Positions 40,477 to 53,763 of a DNA stretch of 64,000 nucleotides are shown one piece after another; the stretch's first letter is position 1, and every line of letters starts with the position of its first letter. A program made the translations under genes and the position numbers. A model generated the notes under the pieces. The model did no database searches, was not told the DNA's origin, and saw only the letters and a list, made by a program, of their open reading frames with translations. This DNA is from Symbiodinium natans (Eukaryota > Sar > Dinophyceae > Suessiales > Symbiodiniaceae). The stretch is from the NCBI GenBank assembly GCA_905221605.1, contig CAJNDS010000015.1, positions 124,001 to 188,000 on the forward strand, written 5' to 3'.

Positions 40477-43400
40477 CTCCCCCCCCAGTGACCCCCCGAA
40501 GCTGTTAATGTTGGACCTGCTTCAATAATGTAACCCCTCCCCCCCCCTCAACAGTCGCGACCCTGAATAGAAAAAGGCCCCAAACAGTCACGGGGGGGGG
40601 ACGGGGGGGGGGGCAGAGAAATGAGCTCTCTTCAGGGTTTTGGAACCAGATCCCAAACTAAGAATTTGACTCAAAAACCATTTGAAAAAACAGGCCCGGC
40701 AAGAAATCTTTTCATTATTGCGGACCCCCAAAACAGAAAAAAAAAAGAGGGTCCAGATCCTGAATAGCCGGAAAACTTTTCATAATAGCGGCCCCCTAGA
40801 ATATTGCGGGTGCAACATTACTTCCCGGCTGGCGGAAAAAAAGGTGCGAGGAAAAAGAAAACAAACTCACCTTTGAGAGAGCAAGATGTGCTGCCTTCGT
40901 GTATCCGATACAAAAGCTTCAAAAAAGCTACTGTAGGCACTAGTTTTCGTTCGCCCTGCTCTCAAGTAATACGTTGGGACCCAGGGCGAAAGGCGAAAGG
41001 TGAACTGGAGATCAAGGGACCGTTTATTCTGAGCTCCGCAACCTAACCTCACATTTCCGTTCCAAGAATCAAGCAAACTTTCCAAATGCGATCGAGATCC
41101 CAAATCGACTGTGACAACCGTGATGACGAGGGTTGTGCCGGCACGGGTGCATACTACCTCCAGCTCAAGCTTGGTTGTGTTGGGGTTGGTTCCCTGTGGC
41201 ACGGCACCATGGACCCTGGATCAGCCGCTGGTCTGCAGAATGGCCCTTCCTAGTGCATGATGCCGCCGTCGTGTAAAAGTGCCGGGTGAATGTAGGTCTG
41301 GGTGCCCCTCACGCCCGCGAGCACCTACAGCCGGATGAGGGCCCAGGAGGACAGCTGTGGGAGGGAAACAGGCGCGCCACTGTCTCAGGTGTTACGGCCT
41401 TCCTGATTGCATGTGCGCGTGCAGACAGAGGTATCAGCATTTAATGCCAGCTCCTTGTACATCTTGTGCAATATGTTACATCGAAAATCGTCATGTCACT
41501 TCACGTGTACTTCGGGTTGAGCCAAGGGAGCCATAATAACCCCAGCCGGCAACTGCATGCAGGAACACCTCAGAAAACAGTATGCGAAGGCAAAAGAAAC
41601 GGCCGCCATTCAGGACGGGGAAGCAGGCAAGAAATGTGACCTGAATTTGTTATGTCATGTGCTTGATGTATCATGTTCACCAGTGGTGATCCGGTGATCT
41701 AGTTGTTTCCTTCCCGGCCTGCACGGTACCGTTTCTGCTAAGCATGTCTCGTCCTTTCCAATCCTGTCAGGCACTTCGCAAAAGGCGTTGGTCATGGTTG
41801 CGGGCCTCTCCAAGCCAGGTTTCAGGCAAGTGCCCGGCGAGTTTGGGTCTCGCATATGATGGCGGCTTGATGTTAGATGTGACGTGAGCTGCATCCGCGG
41901 AAGCAGGTCGCTTATTCCACTCAACTACCAGGGTGACATCACCAACTGAGTGCGGCCGGTGCTTGGACCCTACGGCTCAAAGTGGCAGCTTGCGGCTGTT
42001 CCGAGTGCGGCCTTGTGCGACCTGGTATCTCAGTCTTCCGTCGCTGCAAAATTGGACCGCAGGATTTTGTCGGCTTGCCTGCGCAATCGCAACCTTGTAT
42101 CAAACTCGTGCTTGATTTCTACATATTTCTACTGTGCGCGCCACATCTCGGCACGAAGATTGTTTCAATTGGACTTACGATGCTGCGGGGCCGGACCGGG
42201 GACCTGGAACATCAACAAACATAACTTCACGAACACACGCCCAGAAGATCAGAGGAGCACGTCAGATTCTGCCCAGGAAGTACTCAGCACTTCAGCCAAT
42301 CCATCTGCAGCACCTCAGAAGAAGCCTCGACGGCGTACAGTGGCAGAAGATGTTACACACTTCCAGAGCACGATGGTTGCCATGACCTCAGCGCAAAGGA
42401 CGCCGAGGGCATAGATGGTTGGAGCCTCAGACGCAGGGACCCACTCATCGCGGGCAGGCATCCAAGAAGAACCTGAGGAAAACAAGGCACCATCCGAAGA
42501 TTCATACACATCAGAGGATTTGTCCTTGTTAGGGGAGTGGGAGGGGAAATTAATTTGCTCAAGCGGGCCATATTTTACATTTCCGTATTGCCAATCATTG
42601 AAGAGCAGGGTTTAGGGCCACGCAGAATCTGCTGCATCGGCCAGGTCGATCCGATCAATTTTTGGGTCCCCAGATCGAGTTTCCAGCACATCTTCAAACC
42701 AAACCGATACCCGATCCGATTGAGCACTCAATCCACTCACTCGGCCCCCAATCCTTAAGATTTAAGTTCCTTTTCCTTTCGCTCTGGACAGGGCATCTTC
42801 AATCTTCCCTCTTCAATCCGGGACCGATTGAGTGGGGTTGAGTGCTCAATCGGCACCCGAGCATGCAGATTCAGAGGATTTTAAGGTTATATCTCAAAAG
42901 TCCCATCCGATCGTTTCTTGTCATTGTGCGTCTTGTATTTTGCAACAGCTCTCCCCGTAGAACCCCTTCGAGTTCATGATGGCTCGCCTTCTGCGTCCTC
43001 GAACATCTTATCTTATCAGCAGACGTCCGCTTAAAAGTCCTGGCCACGTCACAGGTTGAAAGGACTGAGTGTGGGCGGCTCGCATACTGCACGATTTCGT
43101 CTTGGCCGATATGAGTTGGGTAGGTCTACTGGGGCCAGCGTAGGGGCAGGGCGGCAAAGAGCCGAGGAGGTTGCACATGCAGCAGTGTCCCAGTAGCTGT
43201 CCTTTTATTTCATGCCGGTATGTCAGCTTTCAGAACAGGCAGGCTAGAATTCCAACTGAGCTTCTTCACCGCTCGCCAACCGCCAGCTGGCACAAGCCAT
43301 GATACAAAAACGTAGTGTGGGGGGGTGGGGGGTGGTGGGTGGTGGGGCTGCATAACGCCATAACCCAAACATTCCGCAGGTATAGGTGGGGGGGGGGGTT

Positions 43401-44090
43401 TTGGTGCGCCTAGGTGGTGGGGGTAGGTGGTGGGGGTGGTTGGCGGCGGCTGCGGTGGTGGCGGTGGTGGTGGTGGTGGTGGCAGAGAAACAAAATATCT
43501 ATATATATATATGTATATATACACAAATATTACACAAAAACAGGCATGCATCAGGTCAAAAACTCAAATCATGTTCAACAAACCTGTTCGTGTTGTTCTT
43601 AAAGGAGCCGAGCTACGTGAGACATGCCACACAACAAAGTAAACAATTCCAAACCATTTCTAGCAGAGCGAGTCAAACCCTCAAGCCCCCAATCTTTAAC
43701 ACCAGAGCCAGCCAGAACGCGCCGCTGTTCCAGGCTGAGGATCCTCCACCGGCCGCGGCCTCCTGGGGTGACTTGGCTGGCAACTCTCAGGAAACTCTCG
43801 GGTTTAGAGGCTTTGAGTGCCATGATCTTTCAGCGCATGATGCAAAACATGTTATTGTTCACAATGGTCCACGAAGCAGACCACCCGAGATAGGTAGCCA
43901 AACACATAACTCAAGTTGACCATCGGGATGGCTGTTGTATTCATTTGGAGGGAGGGCACTTCAGGCCTCTGGGATGCACAGACCATGGCCATTTCTGGCC
44001 ATGCTTTTACAGAGGGTGCTCGACGTATGTGCGCACGTGTGCACTGCGCCGTGTGTATGTGTGTGTGTCTATATATATGTATATATAATG

Positions 44091-44124
<34 letters not shown>

Positions 44125-44238
44125 TATATATATCTGTGTGTGTGTGTGTGTCTGCCCTTTTGCATGCACTCATTGCTTTCTTTTGTTTGCGCTACACCAT
44201 TCTGCACATGTGACACATGCGGCGCCGGGATCGTGGCA
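40477..44238. other. Stretch without recognised genes
   Basis: C and G homopolymers at 40540-40615. A coding-like + frame at 41950-42414 (ending with APQKKPRRRTVAEDVTHFQS) and the frame at 42415-42600 (IQEEPEENKAPSEDSYTSED) could be exons of an unknown gene, but overlapping antisense frames are equally open and no splice links were found. An inverted repeat lies at 42718-42745 and 42826-42860. GGT microsatellite at 43430-43485 and TA/TACA repeats at 44060-44150. Confidence 0.4.
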
Positions 44239-47200
44239 GGTGACGGCCCCTACACCGCTGAGTGGCGATGGGAGGCTTCCTGGCGCCCCTATACCTGGTG
44301 CCTAGCGGCAGCTTATGGTCAGGATTGGTCAGGATTGGTTTGGATGTGTAGATACTGGCTTTCCACAATACACTGCGACCATCTGCGTTGAAGGTCCTCC
44401 AGCTGGTGGAGCTGGAGTCCTAGTTGGTGGTCGCGTGGCTACGGCTGGGACCAGGCCAGCCAAGCACAGTTCCATCATGGCTGGGCTGCGCGTTGTGTGG
44501 GGACCGTTGATTCACTTTTGTCGCTCTGCTGACTTCAGAGCTCGCCCAGCCGACACTAACATGCTATCGGAAGGAGCGTGACTGGCGACAGTCTTGGAAC
44601 GACTGGGGGGGCTATTGGAAGAAGCCGTACGAGGAGCTGTGGGTGTTGGGATCGCCTGCCCAGCTTGTGCCTGTGAACTGATTTGAGGCCGCCTTTGTAA
44701 TCTGCATGCAATGGCATGAGAACATGGCCTTATCTGAGTGGACAGATCTGTTCGCTGACTTCAAGCCAGGCAAGCTGGAAGAGAAAGCTGCCGATCATAC
44801 TGGGCAGAGGGAGCGAGAGCGAAGAGAGCGAGAGAGAGAGAGAGAGAGAGGGCCTGACGCGACGTGGGGAAGTGGAAGCCCCACAAAGAATCGAAGAAAA
44901 GAACGAAAGAAAGAACGAAACAAATAACGAAAGAACGAACGAAAGGGACTAATGACAGAACGAAGGAAAGAACGAACGAAAGAAAAAAAGATATGGAGAA
45001 GCCTAAAGAAAGAAATAAGTACAGAAAGAAAGAAAAAAGAAACAAAGAAAGAAACTGCATGTTTTTTTTGCCGTAGTCAGCAATTTTGTTCTCGGAGAGC
45101 CCTCCATGAAACAGGCGCGGGTGGTGCTGCCCTGGGGGCGAACCCTTCACGCCCAAGAGAAAACAGAAGAGGAGAGAAGAAGGAGGTCAAGAAGAAGAGC
45201 CGGGGGAGTAACGAACAAGAAAGATCAGGAAGGCGAAGAGGATGAAGACAAAGAAAGGTAATTCGAATGTTAGAATATGGAGAACACGCGAAATGTAACG
45301 AAGACGAACACGAAGACTGACGACGACCAATGATAATCACAATAAGAAAGAGCGAACAGATGCCAACAAGAAGGAGAAGAGACAATGGCAACAATAATAA
45401 ATCACAGTGATCAGAAGTTGAAGAAGAGGACACACACAAGACATAAGAACCCTATGCATAACCCCAAACAACAATCACAGCTCGTTTTCGGAGCGGCTCT
45501 GCAATGCACGGTGGGGGATGGGGGGGGGGATGGTGTAGGCCGCAAAAAACAGCTGTGGGCCATTTCGCTCACGTGCTCACTCACTCCGTCATCAGAACAA
45601 CAAGAAGACAAACAATAAGGGAGAGCAGAAGAAGACTACATGTCCCGACCCATCCCCACACCTGCAGAAAGAATCCCATTCAGAAGCACATGCGCACACA
45701 TGCACACACACACACACACACACGCACACCCGCACACACAAAAAAAAGAAGAAGCCACCAAAATTGCAACCAAGAGTTGCCCCGAAGGACCAGTGGCCAT
45801 GGAGCAGCTGGCAAAGCTGGCCGCCGTCGTACGCGGAAAGTACACCGTGGCAACACGAGGTGCGTGGAAGCTTCATTGTCAATAGTGAATACGTATACAT
45901 ACACATATACATATATATATATATACAATTATATATATATATATATGGTGTCTCTGTGTGTGTGTGTGCGCGATTGTCTTCAACATCTGCTGGATGCGCG
46001 AGTCCACTTCCCAGCCCCGGAGATCCAGCGATGTTTTTCTTTCCATTTCCCGGAGACTGCTAGAAGGGACACTTAATCTTATTCCCCTATATAATCCTAT
46101 ATATACCTTATAGAATCCCTGGATAACCCGATACATACTCGTACCGTGTATAATCCTTATATAATCCTTGTAGAATCCCTCGATAACCCCTAAACATACC
46201 TTATATAATCCTCATATAATCCTTTATATAATCCTTATATGATCCTTATATAATCCTCATAAAATCCTAATATCGTGGTGTTGCCGCAGGACTCTCCGCC
46301 TCGCCGACCCGAGGCACCGGAAGCACCCCGCGAAGCTGAGGCCGACCGTTTGGGTTTAGGGTTTAGGGTTTAGGGTTTAGGGTTTAGGGTTTAGGGTTTA
46401 GGGTTTAGGGTTTAGGGTTTAGGGTTTAGGGTTTAGGGTTTAGGGTTTAGGGTTTAGGGCAGCAAGGAGTCCAGTTGCAAAAGGGTTTAGGGTTTAGGGG
46501 ATAAACGAAACAACAACCTCAACCAGCATGATTCCCCGAACTGACACATCGAAATGAGGGCAGCTGCAGACCGTACCCCAACGAAGCAGCATCTTCGGCC
46601 AGAGCCATTGCGGTAATCGTGGTGATCTCCCCTGGGTGGCAAAGTATTCCCGAGGCTTCTCCTTTGCAGCGGGAGCAGCCAGAACCCTCGAGGGAAAGGC
46701 AGAGCCCTTCTCCGCAGCCTGTGCAGCTAGTGGAGGAGGAAGTCACGTGGCAAAAAAAGTCCACAAGTTTGACGCGAGGATCCTGAAGTCGTGCTGGGTG
46801 AGCTGAGGTTTCCTCTTCTCCGCTGCGGGAGCAGGATCCCTGGAAGGAGTGGCACAGCTTAGCGTCACGGCCGCGGGAGCCTGCGCAGGCCCGTCGTACA
46901 TCCTTCCCGCCATACATTTCTCAGTGATCCAAGGCATCTAGGGGTGGTATAGTGGGGAGGTGCCGCCGCGACGAGAGCCACCGGACCCTTGGAAGGACTG
47001 GCGGAGCTCCGTTCCACCATCGAAGGAGCCTGCAGAGGTGAGCGTGAGTACAACCGTGAACAGACCCCGGCCTTGTGCATGCCACGATGCGCCGTGTGCC
47101 CAGGAGGACAGCTCGCACGTCGTTAGCCGGGGCCAGCAGGTGGTGGCAAATCCACAGGTGAGACGCAGAGAGAAGCAAAACCTTCTTGCCTCCCGATATC

Positions 47201-47639
47201 CATCTAAGATTGTTTAAGCTTGGACTTTAGAGGGCGCTTGTAGATATGTATAGACATCCAGGAGACTCCAAGCGATGATGCGCCTGAGCAGGTCGGCAAA
47301 GAGGAGGCCCCATCGGATACCCACTCGCAAGCTCTTTGCATGTGAGTTCTCCCGATGTGAATCCTTGCGAATGGAGGGGGGGCTTCGATGGTCGCAACTC
47401 ATACGTCAATTACTATCTCTGGTCAGTTGGAGTTTCTGGGATCCTTAACGTACTGCTAGAGGTCCTTTCAGCTCGTCATGGCATATGTGCGCTCTCCCTG
47501 ACAGGGCGACATGGGTGATGCTGTCCCTTGTCAGCCTGTCCTCGAAGATGCCTGGAGAGAGCAAGAGGCACGAACGGAGGCCCGAAGCTTCCCGCCTGAG
47601 TTCGACTTTGGGGTGAATGAACTGGGGTCCAGGGCTTAA
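44239..47639 (+). CDS. Multi-exon gene for a tryptophan- and proline-rich protein (partial model)
   Basis: Candidate exons with AG|G acceptors: 44239-44272 or to about 44298 (GDGPYTAEWRWEASWRPYTW), 44574-44633 (ERDWRQSWNDWGGYWKKPYE, GA donor), 45788-45859 (DQWPWSSWQSWPPSYAESTP, GT donor), 46289-46339 (DSPPRRPEAPEAPREAE, GC donor), 46835-46888 (DPWKEWHSLASRPREPAQ, GC donor), 46960-47037 (ends DPWKDWRSSVPPSKEPAE, GT donor) and 47505-47639 (starts GDMGDAVPCQPVLEDAW, stop 47637-47639). The spaced Trp pattern and low complexity suggest a disordered, possibly RNA- or protein-binding region. No known family. Missing exons are likely: the segments at 46627-46770 (LQREQPEPSRERQSPSPQPV) look coding but lack the AG|G acceptor. 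Confidence 0.55.
44815..45260. repeat. Purine-rich GAGA / GAAC / GAAAG repeats in an intron
   Basis: GA dinucleotides at 44815-44850, then GAACGAAAGAAC-type repeats to about 45060 and a looser purine-rich stretch to 45260. The ORFs through it are low-complexity artefacts. Confidence 0.85.
46075..46280. repeat. TATAATCCT-type tandem repeats in an intron
   Basis: Many copies of ATAATCCTTAT / TAGAATCCCT words end just before the acceptor of the exon at 46289. Confidence 0.8.
46350..46462 (+). repeat. TTTAGGG array in an intron of the Trp-rich gene
   Basis: About 16 perfect units, starting about 10 bases after the inferred donor at 46340. Confidence 0.95.
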
Positions 47640-48134
47640 AGTTTAGGGCTTAGGGTTTAGGGTGAGTTTGACTGGGTTACGTCAGCAAATCTGTCCTTCA
47701 AGCGGATGACTGCCACAAACCTGGTAGACACAAACCTGTTCAGTGGCACTTATCCAGAATCAAAGTGTCCTGCGTGGAGGCCCCTGCTGAACCGGCGCGT
47801 GCGCGGCTGCTTGGGCGGGAAAGTGGTGATGTTTTGTGTGGTCATCTCAATTCCTTATAGTTGCGTTCTCTTACTGGGTATCCCACGCCCTGTTAACGTA
47901 CACCTGCCCTGAACATAGGTGGCCGTATTTTGACCGAACCAAACAGGGAGCATGATTGAGCGAACTGGCCGTATGGTCTGGATATGTCTGGATTGATCAT
48001 GTGAAGGTTGCAGGCATTGCTTTGGTCTTTGAAGCCCATATGAGTACAAAGTCTGATCTGGCTCAAAGATCCACTCAGCTCAAGGATCTGGGGTGTTGAA
48101 GGGGCGTTCCACGGCGACCCGAGCAGTTGTGCGC

Positions 48135-48262
48135 GCCGCTGGTAATTGCTACCCCCATTATACCTATAACCCAATTAAAAGCGTGTTAGGGCACTTAAGG
48201 GGCTTATGATTGGGTTATAGGTGCAGTTAGAACTGGGCTATAAGTACCATGAACCTCCAAGT
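48135..48262. mobile_element. Family C palindromic element, copy 2
   Basis: Perfect internal 13-bp inverted repeat CCTATAACCCAAT (48163-48175) / ATTGGGTTATAGG (48209-48221). The right terminus GTACCATGAACCTCCAAGTA matches family C copy 1. The left terminus is degraded. Confidence 0.6.
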
Positions 48263-49314
48263 ACCAGCATCATTCAGCTGCAGAGCGGCAGACACAGCCA
48301 TGCATCGTCGTTTTGTCAAGTGGTGCCTACCTCTAGCCGACTCGAGCCGGCTTCTGAAGTGGCTTCTAGCTTCGTCTCAGGCGTCTGCCGCGTGACATCA
48401 CGTCCAAAGTCTTTGTCACAGGCCAAGGGCTGCAGGTTCTGCTGGCTGCAACTGTAGTTTCATGGCGTGGGGGACCGGGAAGGCTGGTGGCCTCGGTCAG
48501 AAGTGTCGGGGTTTCAGGTAAGGCTGTAAAAAAGTGGCTCTTGTCCAGTTGGATGTTGAGCTTTGCCGAACTTCGTCCTGCCCATAGCTTAGCTCAGCTC
48601 CCTCGTTATCCGATCGTGGATAGAGGGCCTCGAATCTCGGACATGGGTACGATGGAACACACATCGACTATCGATTGGTCATGGATGCAGTGTGCGCAGC
48701 TTGCGCGCATAGAGCACTCACAGGATTCTCACAAAGCTCCGCAAATAGCGATGCAGTCCGCAACCCCTTCGTGACTGAAATCAGACGTGTGGCAACGATC
48801 GGTGGCGCCGACGTGCCCGACGCGAGACAACGGCTCTGTAGACATCGATGCGAGCGGCAGTTGCGCAGCGCGCCTTCGTCTCATATCGGAGCTTAAAAAT
48901 GAAAACAAGAGTTCGCACGTCGGGGCAAGAGCAGGCCTTAGCGGCGAAACTGCGCCAGAGACTTTGGGCGAGTACTGCCAAGGCCGGGCTGCGGTTGGGG
49001 GTGTCAGTGTCAGGGGTTCAGCGCTTGGCTTCTTAGTTGGGCCAGTGGCTAAAAGAAGTGCCTTGGTCTGGACTCTTTTACTTCAAGCATGAGGCCCCCT
49101 GCTCGTCCCACTTGCTCAGGGGTTGGCGAAGTCCGGTACGTCTCAATCTTCATGGATTCGGAGCCACAGCCGCATCGAAGGAACATTCTGTAGCCAGAAG
49201 TGAAACATCTCGTAGTCTGGGGCGCGCTTCTGGCATCTCGGCAAGTCTCAACAGCTGTCACAAAATGTCACAAACCATTTTGCGCTCTCCATCCTTTGCT
49301 TCTGGACTTGTAAG

Positions 49315-52300
49315 GACAGCAGTGACCCCAACGGCACTGCAAAAGTGGACTTTGACAGCGAGGCGAGGGGAACCTTATGTTCATGTCTGTATTTAGCGTC
49401 TCCAGCACGAGTCGGCTGGGCTAGCTGCTTGAGCATGCTGGAGCTGCTTGTTCATGTACATTTGCATTTCGACGGACAGCTAGTTCATTACCGTTGCTTT
49501 TCAGCCACTTGCTGCCGACTTTTCTAGTTTCCTACATTGTCTCATGGGCCTGGGAAGCCCCCATGATTTTTCGAGGAGACCGCAAAGCGGGCGATCCGCG
49601 AATTGAGCGGGACCTTGCTTGATGGCAGCATCATTACACTGCAAAGCTTGGCGGATGTCCCTGCCTATTTGTGGCCACGTGACTGCAGTTAAATGATCAT
49701 GTATCCATATTTTGGAAGCTGTGCCTAGGTCCTCGAAGTTTCTTGACTTGACCCAAGTTATTGCCATTGCACCCTCACGAACCTTGAAGCCTTGAAGAGA
49801 CTGGGGAGTGCCATCAGCCCCTGCCGCCGTAATGTGTTGCAACTATTTTCGCTGTGAAGTCGCCAAGGCAGCGAAGGGACAACGATGGCTGTGCCGTCTT
49901 CGTCTCCAACCTGGGCACGGAGGAAGCTTGGCCTGAAAATCTCGGATCCTTCCGATTGGAGACACGCGATGTCGCTCCAGCAGTGCACGAAAATTCTTTT
50001 TGACATGGGGGCGACATCAACTTGGGACCACGTGGGAGCAAAACTGCTTACAGACGTTTAGCATCGTATCCTCAGCAGGCCCTCTGGTTCTCCCCTTGCA
50101 CCTCCTCCGACAGTTCTGAGTGCGACGGAGAACAGAGCCAGGTGGGGCGCTTTGAGCTCAAGGCCTTTGCTGCAGAAGCAGGTGTCCCGTCTGAGAGTCT
50201 GAGACTGGAAGAGGATGTGAAACCTTTAGTGTTGGGTAAAGGCTGGCAGAGACACAACTCATCTTGGGTGTGACGAGCTGTGTGGCCGTCATGTGGTAAG
50301 AAAACTGGGAGCGTTTAACGTTGAAACACTGGCTGTGCTTCAAGTCTGTGTAGAGAGCGACTCTGAGCGCCCTCTCAAGACTGTAGCTGTACATGAAGCT
50401 GTTTCTGAAAGTCAGCATCTCCAGCTGCCGCTTAAGTAGCCCGCACCCTTGGAAGCCACCACTATGCGCTGACGCCGGAGTCGCATTGTCGACTCTGCAC
50501 TAAGGGGATGTGGGCTTCGTGCGCATCTTCACAGACCGGCAGAGACTTGCCCGCAAGAGGCATGTCGGGAGTGCCAGACCCTAAAGTCCCTGCAGTGCGG
50601 TTGTGAGGCTGCTAGGCAGGTGGCAAAAAACCCTCAAGTCACATTCTGTGCGTCTCGAGTTTGACTCGGGGCATTTGTGGGGGGCAGGTGTCCACAGTTT
50701 CTTTGCGAATCCCAGTGAATCTTATCATTCTAGCTCATCTAGCCAGAATCTAGCCCTGTACTTATCTGAATTCTTGAACAGCTCCAATCATTGCCTAAAA
50801 CTTGATCGTCAGCCTCGCCATGAATAGGTGTCTTGGACGGTGGGCTCTTCAAAAGTGGGATTGTTCCGTGATGGTTTGGTTGGTGGCCATGGAACTCTTA
50901 GATTCCACCCTACCACCCTGTGGAAGTGAGGGCTGCCACTCAGGACGGGTCTCTCACGCGGCTGTGGCAAGGCCCAGAAAACCTGGCATCATCCATGTCA
51001 GATTTCGGTTGAACATTCTTGGCATCAGCCAAAAGCCTGCAGCAAAGACGCGGGAGGTGGAGTTTGCTTCCTTGGAGCAAGCCCAGCAGGCAGTGCAGCT
51101 CTTGAATGGCAAGGTGGGCGCTGGATCGTGTTCGCTCGTGCCAGTAGCAGTTCTTAGTAGTCCATTGTGCAGCATCTCGGGCCTCAGGGTGGATTGCGAG
51201 CTGCGAAGCATCTGGTAACAAGCCCTTTGTCTTATCCTGGCACCTTGCGCCTGGCCGGCAGGTCCTGGCAGGTCGCGCCGTCACAGTGGAGCCCATGGCC
51301 TCAGAGGCGCCTCTCCCAGAAAACGTCAACTTCGTGTCCATCTGTGTCCATCCGTGTCGATCTGTGTCCTCTGTCATCCTATGTCGCACTTACCTCCACC
51401 CCTTTGCAGGGTGCGCAGCGGCGTCCGCCAGCGGTCACTTGTGCTGAAAAGATTGAATGTTCTCTCCTGGCTCTCGGTGGATCTCAATGCGGGCCTCAAG
51501 GCAGTGGTTTCCCAGAGCGTGACCCATTTTTTTTTGGGTTTCAGTTCATGCAATGTGGCCTTTGCCTTTGAAATCTTGTACAGCGCATCTGGAAGGGGCT
51601 CTCTTCCCAGGTCTTGAACTCCCACCGCACTGCATTCGTGGGTGGCCTCTCCACTGACATGGACGAAGGCCAGGATTGAAAGGCTGTGAGCCTTGTGAAC
51701 CGCAGATTGCGAAATTCAAACAGCATCGAGCCGGTCCCGGTGTGTCTATGCCGCTTGCCGAGAGCCCCAGTCCTGCCACAAAGGTATGATGATTCTGATT
51801 AGGCCAAGTGGCGAGAATTAGGTACACTGCGCTTGTACGGCTCTCAATCTCAACTCAGCCAGGACCTATACCACCTTTGTGCGAAGCTGTGGAGTCACGT
51901 AGTCGCCCTGAGCAGAAGGGATGCTGCAACCTGGCTAGAACTCCCGCTGTTCTTTGGTTCAGATGCTGTACTACTTCACTTTCCTGGCTTCTTGGCCTGG
52001 ACATGGTGCCGATTTTGGTTACGATCTAGCCTTGTACGTCCCGACCCGTCCGAAACCCCAAACCCTCGAGGGTCTCGGGTCCCAACCCCCTCGGAAGGCG
52101 GCCTTCTGGACCTGGTCTCGGACATTGGCCCGGTGACCCGCGGTTTGCTCGGGGTTGAGGGCGGCTTTTGGGCTGAAGTGGTCAAGTTGCAGGCTTACAG
52201 GGTTCAGGGTTTGGGGGACTTCTGTTTTTTTTGTTGCGCAGAATGGGGCGGTATATACGGAGGCAGGAGATAAAGCAACAAACGCCCTCTCAGTGAGCCC

Positions 52301-53715
52301 CAAAAGCTGCTCTGTCAACAGAATCGCAGGTGACTTTTGCCCGGATTTTCCGAGATCGCCAGAGTGGCAACTCGAAGGGTTGTGGCAAGGTGGCAGCCTG
52401 GCGTCATGATACACTAGAGCGAATAAGTATATAGTGTAGTGTAGTCTAGTGTATAATGTTGTATTGTACAGTCTAGTATAGTGGTACAGTAGAGTAGAAT
52501 TAGTGTAGTAGAGTACAGAAAATCGTCGTAATAGTATGTCGCATTTAACAACATATAATGTAGCATTGTATATTCTCGGGGCAAAATGCGCGTGTTGCGT
52601 TGAGCATGCTGTGGTGGGTTTGAATCTTGCGGGTATGCCAGCAGATTCGGAGCCGTCCGTTTGGAGGTGTTCTTTGCTTTCGATGAGATGCTTACAGCTC
52701 CTGGGGCAACCCACCAGCATGATCATCACTGATGTGTTAAAGAGCCGAGCGGCTCCCTGTATGTAGGCCCCTAGGAAAGGGACCCTGATGCAGAGAGAGG
52801 GAGAGAGGCTGGGGCGCGCAGACTGCGCGGTGGCTCCAACCCTCAAGCCCCCAAGAAAGAAAGAACTTCATCCGATGAGGCTGCCCAACCCCTCTGGCTT
52901 CACCCTATGAAGTGGCGATGCCTTGACACCGAGGAGTTCGAGACAGAAGAGCTAATGTCCAAGGCAGTGAGTGAGTTGAATGGCAAGGACGAAGCATGGG
53001 CTCATGGTCAGAGGTTTCCATTGAAATACCTCCAGGGAAAGGATTCGGTTTTGCGGCGTCACTTGGTTGGTGTTTTCGCGAGACATCTCAGGCTGTGACA
53101 GGCCTGGCCATTGAAGTGTGTGTTTTTTGAGTGCCGCCAGTGTCGTGACCGCCTTTGTGGCAGCTCTGCTGCTGTGTTGGGAAGCCACGGCATCGGCGAT
53201 AACAGTAGCGCAGCCTAAGTTAAGGCACAAAACCCCAACCGAAGGAGGTAAATGGTCGGAATATCACCGTGGAGCCGTTCAGCCAGGCACCTGCCCACAG
53301 CACGGGACACGCAGCTTGTCGTTTGCCGGATATCATCCTCGATCTTCTCTGCAGCTCACTCACCCCTTGGCAAGGCATCTAGTCCTTCCTTGCGTGCGCC
53401 AGGCGCATGAAGGCCGGCCACTGCGAGATGCTCCGCCGCCCGTGATCGATGGGCGGCAGGCACCTTGCCGGCATCGCAAAGAAAACTGGGCACACGATTC
53501 TTGCTATGAGCCAGTGCTGACTGAGTTTGTGCTGCGGCATTGGGAACAGGGCTCGACAATCGTGAGGCAAAGGCATGATAATATGGACAGCACGAGCACG
53601 AGCTTTTGGGTCACGTGCCCATAGGTACTTGTAGGTAGGTGCCTGATTGTGGTTGTGGTGTTGGTGGTGGTGGTGGCGGCAGCGGTGTTTTTGTGTGTGT
53701 GTGTGTGTGTGTGTG

Positions 53716-53763
<48 letters not shown>

